Notes: generated by a model not told the origin, from the letters alone. A stretch of 64,000 nt of DNA from VRUE01 sp963814915 (GCA_963814915.1 CAWFEI010000016.1:25716-89715), one strand, 5' to 3'. Shown: positions 33,098 to 41,581, counted from the first letter of the stretch. Made by a program: numbers and translations.

Positions 33098-34132
33098 TTG
33101 GCCTCTCCAGTCAGCCCCCCGCTCGACGCGAGCAAGTTCGCGATCGGCTTCGATCATCGCGACCGGGGCCGTCTCCTCGACCTCTGGACCGAGGTGCTCG
33201 ATTCCGAGCAGTGGTCGGAGGGCAAGCAGCTGGAGGCCTTCGAGGCGCGCTGGTCGCAGTGGAACGGGCTGCCCAGCCTCGGGCTGTCCAGCTGGGCCGG
33301 CGGTGCTCTCGCCGCACTCGAATTCGCCGGGGTGCGCGGCGAGACGGTGCTCTGTCCCTCCAACACCTTCATGGCGACTCCCCTGGCGGCGGTCGCCGCC
33401 GGCGCCGAGGTCGAGTTCGTCGACTGCAACCGCGGCGACCTCTGCATGTCCTTCGAGGACTTCGAGCGCAAGGCCGAGCGGACCAGGCCGCGGGCCGCGA
33501 TCCTCGTCCACATCGGCGGCCACATCGCCTTCGACTCGGAGCGCATCGCCGAGTACTGCCGCGAGCACGGCATCTTCCTGCTCGAGGACTGCGCCCACGC
33601 CCACGGCGCCGAGTGGGGCGAGCGCCGCCCCGGCGCCTTCGGCGACGCCGGGGTCTACTCCCTCTACGCGACCAAGACCGTCTCCACGGGCGAGGGCGGC
33701 GTGCTCGTCTCGTCCCGCCCCGAGCTGATCGAGTTCGCCGCCAAGTTCCGCAACTACGGCAAGTTCGAGCATGAGGTCGATGGGCTCAACTTCCGGATGA
33801 GCGAGTTCACGGCGGCTCTGGGCCTGGTTCAGGCGGATCGGATGGAGGAGATCGTCGCCTGGAAGAACGAGTACGCGCACGAGCACCTCGACCCCCTGCA
33901 CCCGTCCCGTCCCGAGCTGCCAGAGGGCATGACGTCGGGGCTCTACAAGTACATCGTCTTCGAGCAGATCGAGAAGTCGACGGGACGTGTCTACGAGGAG
34001 CCCTGCCACCGGATCATGGGCCGCGACGACGACCTTCCCAACACCGAGTGGGTGGCCGAGAACCACTGGTGCGTGCCCCTGTACTACCGACCGGAGAGCC
34101 GCGAGGGCGCTCTCGCGAAGGAGGGTTCATGA
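33098..34132 (+). CDS. DegT/DnrJ/EryC1/StrS-family sugar aminotransferase
   Basis: A 344-residue PLP enzyme. It has N-T-F-M-A-T-P-L-A-A, L-L-E-D-C-A-H-A-H-G-A (PLP-ring Asp) and the PLP lysine Lys193 in Y-A-T-K-T-V-S-T-G-E-G-G. C-P-S-N replaces the usual E-V-I family opening, and the C-terminus is shorter than in typical members. It probably aminates a keto-sugar nucleotide. TTG 33098 was chosen because TAGCCT lies ten bases upstream; TTG 33065 would add 11 residues. It overlaps the next gene by four bases. Confidence 0.83.
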   Translation: MASPVSPPLDASKFAIGFDHRDRGRLLDLWTEVLDSEQWSEGKQLEAFEARWSQWNGLPSLGLSSWAGGALAALEFAGVRGETVLCPSNTFMATPLAAVAAGAEVEFVDCNRGDLCMSFEDFERKAERTRPRAAILVHIGGHIAFDSERIAEYCREHGIFLLEDCAHAHGAEWGERRPGAFGDAGVYSLYATKTVSTGEGGVLVSSRPELIEFAAKFRNYGKFEHEVDGLNFRMSEFTAALGLVQADRMEEIVAWKNEYAHEHLDPLHPSRPELPEGMTSGLYKYIVFEQIEKSTGRVYEEPCHRIMGRDDDLPNTEWVAENHWCVPLYYRPESREGALAKEGS

Positions 34133-36468
34133 GAGTCCTGGTGACCGGCGGTGGAGGCTTCATCGGCTCGCACGTCGTCGACCGGTTGATCCGCGATGGG
34201 CACACACCGCGGATCTTCGATCTCAGCGCCTCGCCCTACCACTCGCCGCTCGAAGTCGAGACCTTCACCGGCAGCATCACCGACCCGGCCAACCTCGACC
34301 TCGCGATGCGCGACTGCGACGCCGTGATCCACCTCGCCGCCGTCGCCGACGTCGCCCACGTCCTCGCCGACCCGGTGCTGGCCGAGGAGGTCAACACCCG
34401 AGGCACGCTCAACGTGCTCGAGGCCGCTTGCCGGGCTGAGGTCGGGCGCGTCGTCTACGGCTCGACCACCTGGGTCTACAGCGACTGCGCAGAGCAGGCT
34501 GTCGACGAGGAAACGCCGATTCCCGCGCCGCGCCACCTCTACACCGCGACCAAGCTGGCGGGGGAGACCTACTGCGCCGGATACGCCGAGCTCTACGAGC
34601 TCGAGTGCACCGTGCTGCGCTTCGGCATCCCCTATGGGCCGCGAGCCCGCGCCGCCGGCGTCGTCGCCAAGTTCACCGACCTGGCCTTCGAAGGCAAGGC
34701 GCTGACGATCGCAGGGGACGGCAGCCAGACGCGCAGCTTCATCTACGTCGAGGACCTCGCCGACGGCATCGTCGCCTCGCTGGCCCCCGCCGGGGCGGGA
34801 CGGACCTACAACCTCTCCGGCGACGAGGTCGTGACGATCCTCGAAATCGCCGAGCGGGTGCAGGAAAACACCGACGGCTGCGAGATCGTCCACACGCCGC
34901 CCCGCCCGGGCGACTTCCCCGGCAAGGAGATCTCCAACGAGCGGGCGCTGGAGGAGATCGGCTGGAAGGCCGAGACGAGTTTCCGCGAGGGTGTGCGCCG
35001 CTACGTCGAGTGGGTGCGCAACAGCACCCGCCCGCCGGATCCGGTGCCGGGCCTGAAGCCGGTGCTGAGCCACAACGGCAACGGCAATGGCGACGGGCGG
35101 GCACCGGGCTCGCTGCTGGAGGGCGCCAGCGCCGAGACGGTCGAGCGGGCGCCACGCGTGCTCGTGCTCACCGCCGACATCGGCGAGGGGCACGACCTGC
35201 CCGCGCGGATGATCAAGGACGACGTCGAGCGCGAGATCCCGGGCGCGACGGTCGAGATCGTCGACGGCCTGAAGGCGATGGGCCGGATCTCCTCGTCGAT
35301 CGCGCGCGACGGCTCGCGCTTCACCTTCCGCTGGATGCCGTGGCTGTTCGACCTGCAGTACTGGCTGATCACCAAGTTCGCGCCCGCCCGCTGGCTGATG
35401 CACCACCTCAGCTATGTGCTCGGCGCCCGCGGCCTGATGCAGGTCGTCGAAAAGCACGAGCCCGACGTGGTCGTCTCCACCTACCCGGGGGTGACGGCCG
35501 TGCTCGGCATGCTGCGCGAGAACCGGCGGCTGCTCGTGCCTGTTCACTCGGCGATCACGGACCTGGCCGGGCTGCGCTACTGGTCCCACCCCGGCGTCGA
35601 CCTTCACTACGTCACCCACCCGGAGTCGATCGAGGAGGTCGAGCGCTTGGTCGGCCCGGGCAGCGTGGAGTGGATGCGGCCGCCGATCGCGCGCGAATTC
35701 CTCATGCCGCGGACCCGCGTCGCCGCCCGCGAGGCACTCGACGTGCCGGCCCACGCCCGGCTCGTGCTGGTCTCCGGCGGCGGCTGGGGAATCGGCGACC
35801 TCGAAGGCGCGGTTGGGGCGGCGCTCTCCGACGAGGAGACGATGGTCGTCTGCATCGCCGGTCGCAACGAGGCGGTGCGCGATCGGCTCGAGCAGCATTA
35901 CGGCGGTAACGAGCGGGTGCGGGTGATCGGCTTCACCGAGCAGATGAGCGACTGGATGGCCGCCGCCGACGCGATGGTCCACTCGACCGCCGGGCTGACC
36001 GTGCTCGAGGCGCACATCCGCGGCTGCCCGGTCGTCTCCTACGGCTTCTCGGCCGGCCACCTGCGCGCCAACAACGCCGCCTTCGAGCGCTTCGGCCTTG
36101 CCGAGGTGGCGCGCTCCGAGCACGAGCTGGAGACGACCCTGCGCCACATGACTCGCGAACGGCGCTCGCCCGACTCCTCCTTTGCCTCGCTGCCCTCGAT
36201 CGCCTCGCGCCTGCTCACCGCTCGCCCGCGGGTGAAGCCGCAGCCGGTCTGGCGACTGCGCGTGGAGCGCGTCGCGGCCGCGGTCAGCGTCGCCGCGCTC
36301 GCCCTCGTCCTGCTCTTCACGGTGATCGACCGCGAAGCGCCCTACAAGGTGGTGGCGAAGCCGCTCGAGGGCCGCATCCACTTCGGCAAGGACGAAGACG
36401 AAGCCGCCGCGGCGATCCAGGAAGCCACACCCGCCGCCGCGCGCGGCGGCGCAGCCGAAGCCCCTTGA
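34129..36468 (+). CDS. Fusion: NAD-dependent sugar epimerase + MGDG-synthase-like glycosyltransferase
   Basis: A 779-residue two-enzyme fusion. Residues 1-~310 are an extended SDR with V-T-G-G-G-G-F-I-G near the N-terminus and catalytic Y138-x3-K142 (Y-T-A-T-K), as in GalE/RmlB-type epimerases. A linker rich in Asn-Gly follows. Residues ~340-700 are a GT-B enzyme of the MurG/diacylglycerol-glucosyltransferase type (L-T-A-D-I-G-E-G-H-D, then S-G-G-G-W-G-I-G-D, then H-S-T-A-G-L-T-V-L-E-A). One membrane helix lies at about 715-735. It would make a nucleotide sugar and use it at the membrane (inference). An AAGGAGGG Shine-Dalgarno precedes ATG 34129, and no in-frame stop separates the two parts. 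Confidence 0.87.
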   Translation: MRVLVTGGGGFIGSHVVDRLIRDGHTPRIFDLSASPYHSPLEVETFTGSITDPANLDLAMRDCDAVIHLAAVADVAHVLADPVLAEEVNTRGTLNVLEAACRAEVGRVVYGSTTWVYSDCAEQAVDEETPIPAPRHLYTATKLAGETYCAGYAELYELECTVLRFGIPYGPRARAAGVVAKFTDLAFEGKALTIAGDGSQTRSFIYVEDLADGIVASLAPAGAGRTYNLSGDEVVTILEIAERVQENTDGCEIVHTPPRPGDFPGKEISNERALEEIGWKAETSFREGVRRYVEWVRNSTRPPDPVPGLKPVLSHNGNGNGDGRAPGSLLEGASAETVERAPRVLVLTADIGEGHDLPARMIKDDVEREIPGATVEIVDGLKAMGRISSSIARDGSRFTFRWMPWLFDLQYWLITKFAPARWLMHHLSYVLGARGLMQVVEKHEPDVVVSTYPGVTAVLGMLRENRRLLVPVHSAITDLAGLRYWSHPGVDLHYVTHPESIEEVERLVGPGSVEWMRPPIAREFLMPRTRVAAREALDVPAHARLVLVSGGGWGIGDLEGAVGAALSDEETMVVCIAGRNEAVRDRLEQHYGGNERVRVIGFTEQMSDWMAAADAMVHSTAGLTVLEAHIRGCPVVSYGFSAGHLRANNAAFERFGLAEVARSEHELETTLRHMTRERRSPDSSFASLPSIASRLLTARPRVKPQPVWRLRVERVAAAVSVAALALVLLFTVIDREAPYKVVAKPLEGRIHFGKDEDEAAAAIQEATPAAARGGAAEAP

Positions 36469-37118
36469 TCGGAGCCCCCCTGGCTCCGCACTCGCCGCGG
36501 ATCGCGGCGCGGCTTGGGATCGCGCGTCGCCAGGAGGGGGTGAAGGGCGTCGCGCTCACCTTCGACGACGGCCCGCACCCGCAGGGCACGCCGCTGGTGC
36601 TGGAGATCCTCCGCGAGGCGGGGGTCCCGGCGACCTTCTTCCTCGCCGGCGAGCAGGTCGCCCGCAGGCCTGCGTTGGCCGGGGAGATAGCCGCCGCCGG
36701 ACACCGCGCCGAGCTGCACTGCCACCGCCACCGCAACGCCATGCGGCTGACACCGCGCCAGTTCCGCGAGGACGCCGATCGCGGCCGCGCCGCGATCGAG
36801 GAGGCCACCGGGCAGCCCATTGCCGACCACCGGCCCCCCTACGGCATATACACCTCGCGGGTCCTGCGCTCGGTCCGGGCGCGTGGTTGGCGGCCGGTGC
36901 TCTGGTCGCGTTGGGGGAGGGACTGGCGCGGAAGCGCAACGGCAGCGTCGATCGCCCGCCTCACGACGGGCTCGGCCCGCGACGGGGACATCGTGCTCCT
37001 ACACGACGCGGACTACTACAGCGCCCCCGGCTCCTGGCTGCGCACCGTCGCCGCGCTGCCGATCATGCTCGAGGAGCTGGGCAGCGCGGGGCTGAAAATC
37101 GCCTCGCTGCGGCGCTGA
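36465..37118 (+). CDS. Polysaccharide deacetylase (NodB domain)
   Basis: A 217-residue carbohydrate esterase family 4 protein. The motif T-F-D-D-G-P-H-P at residues 32-39 supplies the catalytic base and metal Asp. H85-C-H87-R-H89 provides the His ligands in a slightly unusual arrangement. R-P-P-Y-G and L-L-H-D-A are the remaining motifs. It removes N-acetyl groups from a surface glycan or peptidoglycan-like polymer. No signal peptide is visible, so it may act on a lipid-linked precursor in the cytoplasm. TTG 36465 overlaps the fusion gene's stop. Confidence 0.83.
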   Translation: MIGAPLAPHSPRIAARLGIARRQEGVKGVALTFDDGPHPQGTPLVLEILREAGVPATFFLAGEQVARRPALAGEIAAAGHRAELHCHRHRNAMRLTPRQFREDADRGRAAIEEATGQPIADHRPPYGIYTSRVLRSVRARGWRPVLWSRWGRDWRGSATAASIARLTTGSARDGDIVLLHDADYYSAPGSWLRTVAALPIMLEELGSAGLKIASLRR

Positions 37119-37368
37119 CTCGGCGGCGCGAGCGTCCACTGCTCGCATCCGGCGAAGGCTTCGTCGAGCCGCCGGGCCATCGTGCTCCTCCTCTGGGGCC
37201 GATCCTGGTCGAAGATCTCCTTGGGCATGGATCCCTCTCCGTCCTGTAGGGGGCGTTGACATAACCCTCCCGCCTGGATCGGACGAAAAACACGCAACTA
37301 GCGGATATCCACGATCCCCGCGCACGTCTGGCGGCGACGGACACTGCGCGGTGCGGCGTCCTCGCCGG
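37119..37368. other. Intergenic region between convergent genes
   Basis: About 250 bp between the deacetylase and hydrolase stops. On the minus strand an ATG at 37228 with a GGAGAGG-like Shine-Dalgarno opens a 70-codon frame (MPKEIFDQDRP...) that runs into the deacetylase 3' end, and a TTATGT box lies upstream. It is compositionally weak and I do not call it a gene. No strong hairpin was seen. Confidence 0.35.
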
Positions 37369-38202
37369 CTAGCGAAAATTCGCAATTAGGTCCGCAAGTT
37401 GGGCGGGTTGATCGAGCGGAACGAAGGTTCTTGCGTTCTCGATTTCGACGAGACGCGAATTGGGAACTTCGCCCCGCAGGCGTTCCGCGTACTTCAGCGG
37501 GAAGTACTTGTCACCGGGCGTCCAGGCGAGCAGCAGGGGGAGGCCGGAGCGGCTGAGCTTTTCGGCCGCCTCTTCCGTGTAGCGCTTGTTCATCCCGATC
37601 GTGAACTTCTTCGCGTCGTGACGGACGCCCGGGTTGTGCAGCACCGGCGCCACCCATGAGTCGACGAGATCGGCTGGGATGGGTGTGCGTGCGAACGGCT
37701 TGTAGGCGGCGCGTGCGACCGCGCCGATGCGTACCGGGGCGAGCATCGCCGGCATCGCCCCCGGAATCCTCGCCAGGGCGGGCATCGCCTTGAAGATCCC
37801 CGGCGGAAAGTTGTCGTGGGTGTCGCAGTTGGTCAGGACCAGGCGGCCGATCCGCTCCGGGTGGCGGGTGACGAGCACCTGCGACATCGCCCCGCCCGAA
37901 TCGTTGCCGACGATCGTCACGTCGGTCAGGTCGAGCGCCTCGAGGAAGCTCGCGATCGTCGCGGCGACGCCATAGGGGGTGAGGTCGGCATCCGGGTTCA
38001 TCGCGACCTGCTGGGCGCCGATCGGCCAGTCCGGGGCGAAGCAGCGGCAGCGGTCGGAGAGGTTGTCGACGACGCCGTCCCAGAGCCGCCCGTCGACCAG
38101 GTAGCCGTGGACGAAGACCACCGGCTTGCCCTCGCCGGCCTCGCGGTAGCGGATCGTCCCCGCGGGGAGCTCCACCTCGCGTCGCTGGCCGGCTGACGCC
38201 AT
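37369..38202 (-). CDS. Alpha/beta-hydrolase
   Basis: A 277-residue alpha/beta-hydrolase. The oxyanion segment is V-F-V-H-G-Y, and the nucleophile elbow G-N-D-S-G-G has Ser rather than the Asp of haloalkane dehalogenases. A cap domain lies at about residues 140-205. The expected acid is in A-W-T-P-G-D, but the usual C-terminal catalytic His is not obvious: the tail reads F-V-P-L-D-Q-P-A. Substrate unknown. A TAAGGT box (minus strand, 38214-38209) lies six bases before ATG 38202, so a leaderless mRNA is likely. Confidence 0.8.
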   Translation of the reverse strand: MASAGQRREVELPAGTIRYREAGEGKPVVFVHGYLVDGRLWDGVVDNLSDRCRCFAPDWPIGAQQVAMNPDADLTPYGVAATIASFLEALDLTDVTIVGNDSGGAMSQVLVTRHPERIGRLVLTNCDTHDNFPPGIFKAMPALARIPGAMPAMLAPVRIGAVARAAYKPFARTPIPADLVDSWVAPVLHNPGVRHDAKKFTIGMNKRYTEEAAEKLSRSGLPLLLAWTPGDKYFPLKYAERLRGEVPNSRLVEIENARTFVPLDQPAQLADLIANFR

Positions 38203-38208
38203 GCCGAC

Positions 38209-38261
38209 ACCTTACTTCGATGCGGCGCCCTTGCGCCACGCCTTGCGCACTTCTCTAGACT
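38209..38261. promoter_or_regulatory. Divergent leaderless promoters of the hydrolase and rpmE
   Basis: The minus-strand box TAAGGT (38214-38209) serves the hydrolase. The plus-strand box TAGACT (38256-38261) lies nine bases before the rpmE ATG. Neither gene has a Shine-Dalgarno. Confidence 0.45.
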
Positions 38262-38270
38262 TGGTGGACG

Positions 38271-38486
38271 ATGAAGGCAGGAATTCACCCCGAGTACCAG
38301 CTGGCCCACGTGCACTGCTCGTGCGGGAACCAGTTCTACACCCGCTCCACGGTGACGGATCTGCACGTCGAGCTCTGCTCGGAGTGCCACCCGTTCTACA
38401 CCGGGAAGCAGAAGCTCGTCGACACCGGCGGACGGGTCGAGCGGTTCCAGCGACGCGCGGCAAAGCACGCCAAGGCCTCCAGGTAA
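38271..38486 (+). CDS. rpmE: 50S ribosomal protein L31, zinc-binding form
   Basis: A 71-residue L31 of the C+ type. M-K-A-G-I-H-P-E-Y opens it, and C-S-C-G plus C-S-E-C-H supply the zinc ligands; H-P-F-Y-T-G-K-Q-K is the conserved core. It sits on the large subunit near the central protuberance. It heads a block with DUF1385, prfA, prmC and tsaC that is common in actinobacteria. Confidence 0.96.
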   Translation: MKAGIHPEYQLAHVHCSCGNQFYTRSTVTDLHVELCSECHPFYTGKQKLVDTGGRVERFQRRAAKHAKASR

Positions 38487-38489
38487 GCG

Positions 38490-39497
38490 ATGGCGGCGGA
38501 GACAGCCTCTCCGCGCTCCGAAGCGGTGTCCTCCAACGGGGCCGACCCGCTGCGCATGCCCGACGGCGCCCTGGTCGCCAAGCGCGACGCGCCGGTCGGC
38601 GGTCAGGCGGTGCTGGAGGGCGTGATGATGCGCGGCGTCTCGACCTGGGCCGTCGCCGTTCGCAATCCCGAGGGCCAGGTCGAGCTCAGCTCCGAACCGC
38701 TGGTTCCCTGGGCCAGGCGTCACCGGCTCTGGCGGGTGCCCGTGCTGCGCGGCGTCGTCGCCCTCGGCGAGTCGCTGAAGATCGGCTTCCGCGCCCTGGC
38801 GATCTCCGCCAACGCCCAGATGGAGGAGGACGAGCAGGGCGAGAAGGAGGAGATCGGCGGTTGGGTCTGGGGCATGACGATCGTCCTCTCGATGGCGCTG
38901 GCGATCGGCCTCTTCTTCGTCGTCCCGGTCGGGCTGACCAGCCTGATCAAGGACCAGCTCGGCTCGCCCCTGCTCTTCTGGCTGATCGAGGGCCTGCTGC
39001 GCACGACGATCTTCATCGCCTACATCGCCGCGATCAGCCGCCTGCCCGACCTGCGTCGGGTCTTCGAGTACCACGGCGCCGAGCACAAGACGATCTCCTG
39101 TTACGAGGCTGAAGACGACCTGACCCCACCTCGGGCGAAGCTCTACTCGCGCCTGCACCCGCGCTGCGGCACCAGCTTCCTGCTGATCGTGATGGTGCTG
39201 GCGATCTTCGTCTTCGCGCCGATCGGCCTGCCGGCCTGGTACTGGCTGCTGGCCTCGCGCATCCTCGGCATACCGCTGATCGCGGGCCTCTCATACGAGG
39301 TGATCAAGTGGGCGGGCAAGAACCGACGCAAGCGCTGGGTGCGGGCGGTGATGTGGCCTGGCCTGATGCTGCAGAACCTGACCACGCGCGAGCCCGACGA
39401 AGAAGAGCTCGCGGTGGCGATCGCGGCGCTGGAGAAGGTGTTGGCGGAGGAGAAGCCGGCTGAGGCCGGCGAGTCGCCGATTGAGATCGTTGCCTGA
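38490..39497 (+). CDS. DUF1385 multi-pass membrane protein
   Basis: A 335-residue DUF1385 protein. The family opening G-G-Q-A-V-L-E-G-V-M-M-R-G is at residues 37-49. Y-H-G-A-E-H-K-T-I and H-P-R-C-G-T-S-F-L are the other conserved motifs, with His and Glu residues that suggest a metal site. About four to five membrane helices follow residue 125. The role is unknown, though the gene commonly sits between rpmE and prfA. It starts four bases after rpmE. Confidence 0.9.
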   Translation: MAAETASPRSEAVSSNGADPLRMPDGALVAKRDAPVGGQAVLEGVMMRGVSTWAVAVRNPEGQVELSSEPLVPWARRHRLWRVPVLRGVVALGESLKIGFRALAISANAQMEEDEQGEKEEIGGWVWGMTIVLSMALAIGLFFVVPVGLTSLIKDQLGSPLLFWLIEGLLRTTIFIAYIAAISRLPDLRRVFEYHGAEHKTISCYEAEDDLTPPRAKLYSRLHPRCGTSFLLIVMVLAIFVFAPIGLPAWYWLLASRILGIPLIAGLSYEVIKWAGKNRRKRWVRAVMWPGLMLQNLTTREPDEEELAVAIAALEKVLAEEKPAEAGESPIEIVA

Positions 39498-39510
39498 CGG
39501 TTTTGGTCTG

Positions 39511-39615
39511 GGTGGGCAGGGTGCCCCTCCCGCGGAGACCGTCGCGCAGCTGATCGCTTTTCTGGGTTCGGTTTGCTTGTCCCTGAGCCTCCGCGGGAGG
39601 GGCACCCTGCCCACC
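39511..39615. repeat. Inverted-repeat element family C, copy C2
   Basis: Arms 39511-39537 and 39589-39615 form a perfect 27-bp inverted repeat around a 51-nt interior. The interior has CCGTCGCGCAGCTG, GGGTTCG and TGTCC followed by GAGCCTCC, shared with C1 (32063-32167). Both copies lie in the same orientation downstream of a plus-strand gene. Confidence 0.87.
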
Positions 39616-39657
39616 TTGCCGTAGGGCACTTGACCTCCTTCCCTCTATGTTTCTTCC

Positions 39658-39732
39658 ATGATCGACGCGCTGGTTGAGCAGATTGAAAGCCGGTTCTCGG
39701 AGCTGGAGAGGTTATGTCGGATCCGGAGGTGA
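39658..39732 (+). other. Detached N-terminal codons of prfA (frame break)
   Basis: ATG 39658 opens MIDALVEQIESRFSELER, which is the normal beginning of actinobacterial RF1. The frame then continues into a stop at 39730-39732. The rest of RF1 resumes in another frame at MSDPEV (39714). AGG-TT-ATG suggests one base missing from a codon, so either a true deletion, a sequencing error or a frameshift. Confidence 0.75.
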
Positions 39733-40724
39733 TTTCGGACCGGGAGCGGTATGCCGATGTCGGGCGGGAATATCGGGAGCTGGAGCCGGCGCGGAAGCTG
39801 GCCGGGGAGTACGTGACCTTGAAGGGGGATCTCGAGGGTGCGCGGGAGCTGCTCGAGGAGGGAGAGGACGCCGAATTGCGCAAGGTCGCGAGCGAGGCGC
39901 CGGCGCGACTCGAGCAGCTCGAGGAGGAGATCCGCCTGGCGATGGTCGAGCGCGACCCCAACGACGCCAAGAACGTCCTGGTCGAGATTCGCGCCGGGAC
40001 CGGCGGTGATGAGGCGGCGCTGTTCGCCGGCGACCTCTACAAGATGCTGACCCGCTATGCCGAGGAGCGCAACTTCGCGACCGAGGTGCTCTCGCAGTCG
40101 GCGGCCGAGGTCGGCGGCTTCAAGGAGGTGACCTTCGCGATCAAGGGCGAGGGCGCCTACTCGATCTTCAAGTACGAGGGCGGAACCCACCGTGTGCAGC
40201 GCGTGCCTGAGACCGAGTCCCAGGGTCGCATCCACACCTCGACCGCGACCGTCGCCGTGTTGCCCGAGGCGGAGGAGGTCGAGGTCCAGGTCGACCAGAA
40301 CGACCTGCAGATCGACGTCTACCGCTCCTCGGGGCCCGGCGGGCAGTCGGTCAACACGACCGACTCGGCGGTGCGGATCACCCACAAGCCGAGCGGCATC
40401 GTGGTCTCGATGCAGGACGAGAAGTCGCAGCTGCAAAACCGAGAGAAGGCGATGCGGGTGCTGCGGGCGCGGTTGCTCGAGCGCGAGCTCGCGGAGCAGC
40501 AGGCGAAGGTCGCCGCCGAGCGCAAGGCCCAGGTCGGCAGCGGCGAGCGCTCGGAGAAGGTCCGCACCTACAACTTCCCGCAGGGCCGGGTCACCGACCA
40601 CCGGATCAAGCACACCTCGCACAACATCGAGGCGGTCTTGGCCGGGGGTTTGGGCGAGTTCACCGAGGCCCTGGGCGCCGAGGAGAAGCGACAGCGCCTG
40701 GAGGCAGCGGCCTCCGCCGCCTAG
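39714..40724 (+). CDS. prfA: Peptide chain release factor 1, N-terminus out of frame
   Basis: A 336-residue in-frame part of RF1. The G-G-Q motif is in S-S-G-P-G-G-Q-S-V-N-T-T-D-S-A-V-R-I-T-H, and the anticodon-like tripeptide region lies in the T-H-R-V-Q-R-V-P-E-T-E-S-Q-G-R-I-H-T segment. Y-N-F-P-Q-G-R-V-T-D-H-R is also present. Translation from ATG 39714 would lack the first ~18 residues of domain 1. GGAG at 39705 is five bases upstream and could serve this start. RF1 ends translation at UAA/UAG; its partner prmC, which methylates the GGQ glutamine, follows at once. Confidence 0.9.
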   Translation: MSDPEVISDRERYADVGREYRELEPARKLAGEYVTLKGDLEGARELLEEGEDAELRKVASEAPARLEQLEEEIRLAMVERDPNDAKNVLVEIRAGTGGDEAALFAGDLYKMLTRYAEERNFATEVLSQSAAEVGGFKEVTFAIKGEGAYSIFKYEGGTHRVQRVPETESQGRIHTSTATVAVLPEAEEVEVQVDQNDLQIDVYRSSGPGGQSVNTTDSAVRITHKPSGIVVSMQDEKSQLQNREKAMRVLRARLLERELAEQQAKVAAERKAQVGSGERSEKVRTYNFPQGRVTDHRIKHTSHNIEAVLAGGLGEFTEALGAEEKRQRLEAAASAA

Positions 40725-40725
40725 C

Positions 40726-41562
40726 GTGGCCGGGGCGGCGACCGCAGGCAGCGTCCGCGACGCCCTTGCCGGGGCGGTGGACGCCCTTGCCGCGGCCGGT
40801 GTCGATTCGCCGCGGCTCGACGCTGAGCTGCTGCTTGCCGAGGCGACCGGCTGGGAGCGGGCACGCCTGGCGGCCGAGCCCGAGTCGGGGGTCACGGCCG
40901 CGGCGGCGCGGCAGTTCGGAGAGATGGTGCGACGGCGGCTCCGGCGCGAGCCGGTCGCTTACATCCTCGGGCGCAAAGGCTTTCGCTCGCTTGATCTCCA
41001 GGTCGACAGGCGGGTGTTGGTGCCGCGGCCAGAGACCGAGCTGCTGGTCGAGCTGGCGCTTGAGCTGCAACCGCGGCGCGTGCTTGACATGGGGACGGGG
41101 TCGGGAGCGATAGCGCTGGCGATCGCCGGTGAGCTGCCGGGGTGCGAGGTGCTGGCGACCGACACGTCAGCCGCGGCGCTGGAAGTGGCCCGCGGCAACG
41201 CGGAACGCCTCCGGTTGGCCGACCGGGTCGAGTTCGTTGGCGCGATGCTGCCGCCCGAGCCGCCGCGGCTCGACCTGATCGTCGCCAACCTGCCCTACGT
41301 CGCCGAGTCCGAGTGGGGCGGGATTGAGCCGGAGGTGACCGAGTGGGAGCCGCGCGAGGCGCTGCTGGCCGGGGCCGATGGGCTCGACGTGATCCGCGCC
41401 GCAATCCCGGTTGCCGCCGCTGTCGCCCCGGCCCTGGCGCTCGAGGTGGGCGCCGGGCAGGAGCCGGCGGTCAGTGAGCTGCTCTTCGAGGCCGGCTTCG
41501 CCACCGTCGAGACCCGCCCGGACCTGGCCGGCATCCCGCGGCTCGTCTGGGGACGGAAGTGA
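40726..41562 (+). CDS. prmC: Release factor glutamine N5-methyltransferase
   Basis: A 278-residue PrmC/HemK protein from GTG 40726, one base after the prfA stop. The N-terminal helical RF-binding domain (about 1-90) has A-Y-I-L-G-R-K-G-F. The methyltransferase domain has V-L-D-M-G-T-G-S-G-A-I-A-L-A-I (SAM) and the N-L-P-Y motif that binds the target glutamine. It methylates the GGQ of RF1 and RF2. Confidence 0.92.
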   Translation: MAGAATAGSVRDALAGAVDALAAAGVDSPRLDAELLLAEATGWERARLAAEPESGVTAAAARQFGEMVRRRLRREPVAYILGRKGFRSLDLQVDRRVLVPRPETELLVELALELQPRRVLDMGTGSGAIALAIAGELPGCEVLATDTSAAALEVARGNAERLRLADRVEFVGAMLPPEPPRLDLIVANLPYVAESEWGGIEPEVTEWEPREALLAGADGLDVIRAAIPVAAAVAPALALEVGAGQEPAVSELLFEAGFATVETRPDLAGIPRLVWGRK

Positions 41563-41581
41563 GCGCGCCAGGGAGCCGACG

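Noticed and set aside
34084..36381. Long minus-strand frame opposite the epimerase-glycosyltransferase fusion
   Set aside because: Antisense shadow of a gene with clear motifs and a strong Shine-Dalgarno; no recognisable domain.
37016..37228. Possible small minus-strand gene starting MPKEIFDQDRP
   Set aside because: A Shine-Dalgarno-like sequence is present, but half the frame is antisense to the deacetylase gene and the product has no recognisable pattern. Kept only as a comment on the intergenic region.
39700..39720. Programmed -1 frameshift in prfA
   Set aside because: No X-XXY-YYZ slippery heptamer and no obvious downstream stem. A deletion, error or restart at ATG 39714 is more likely.
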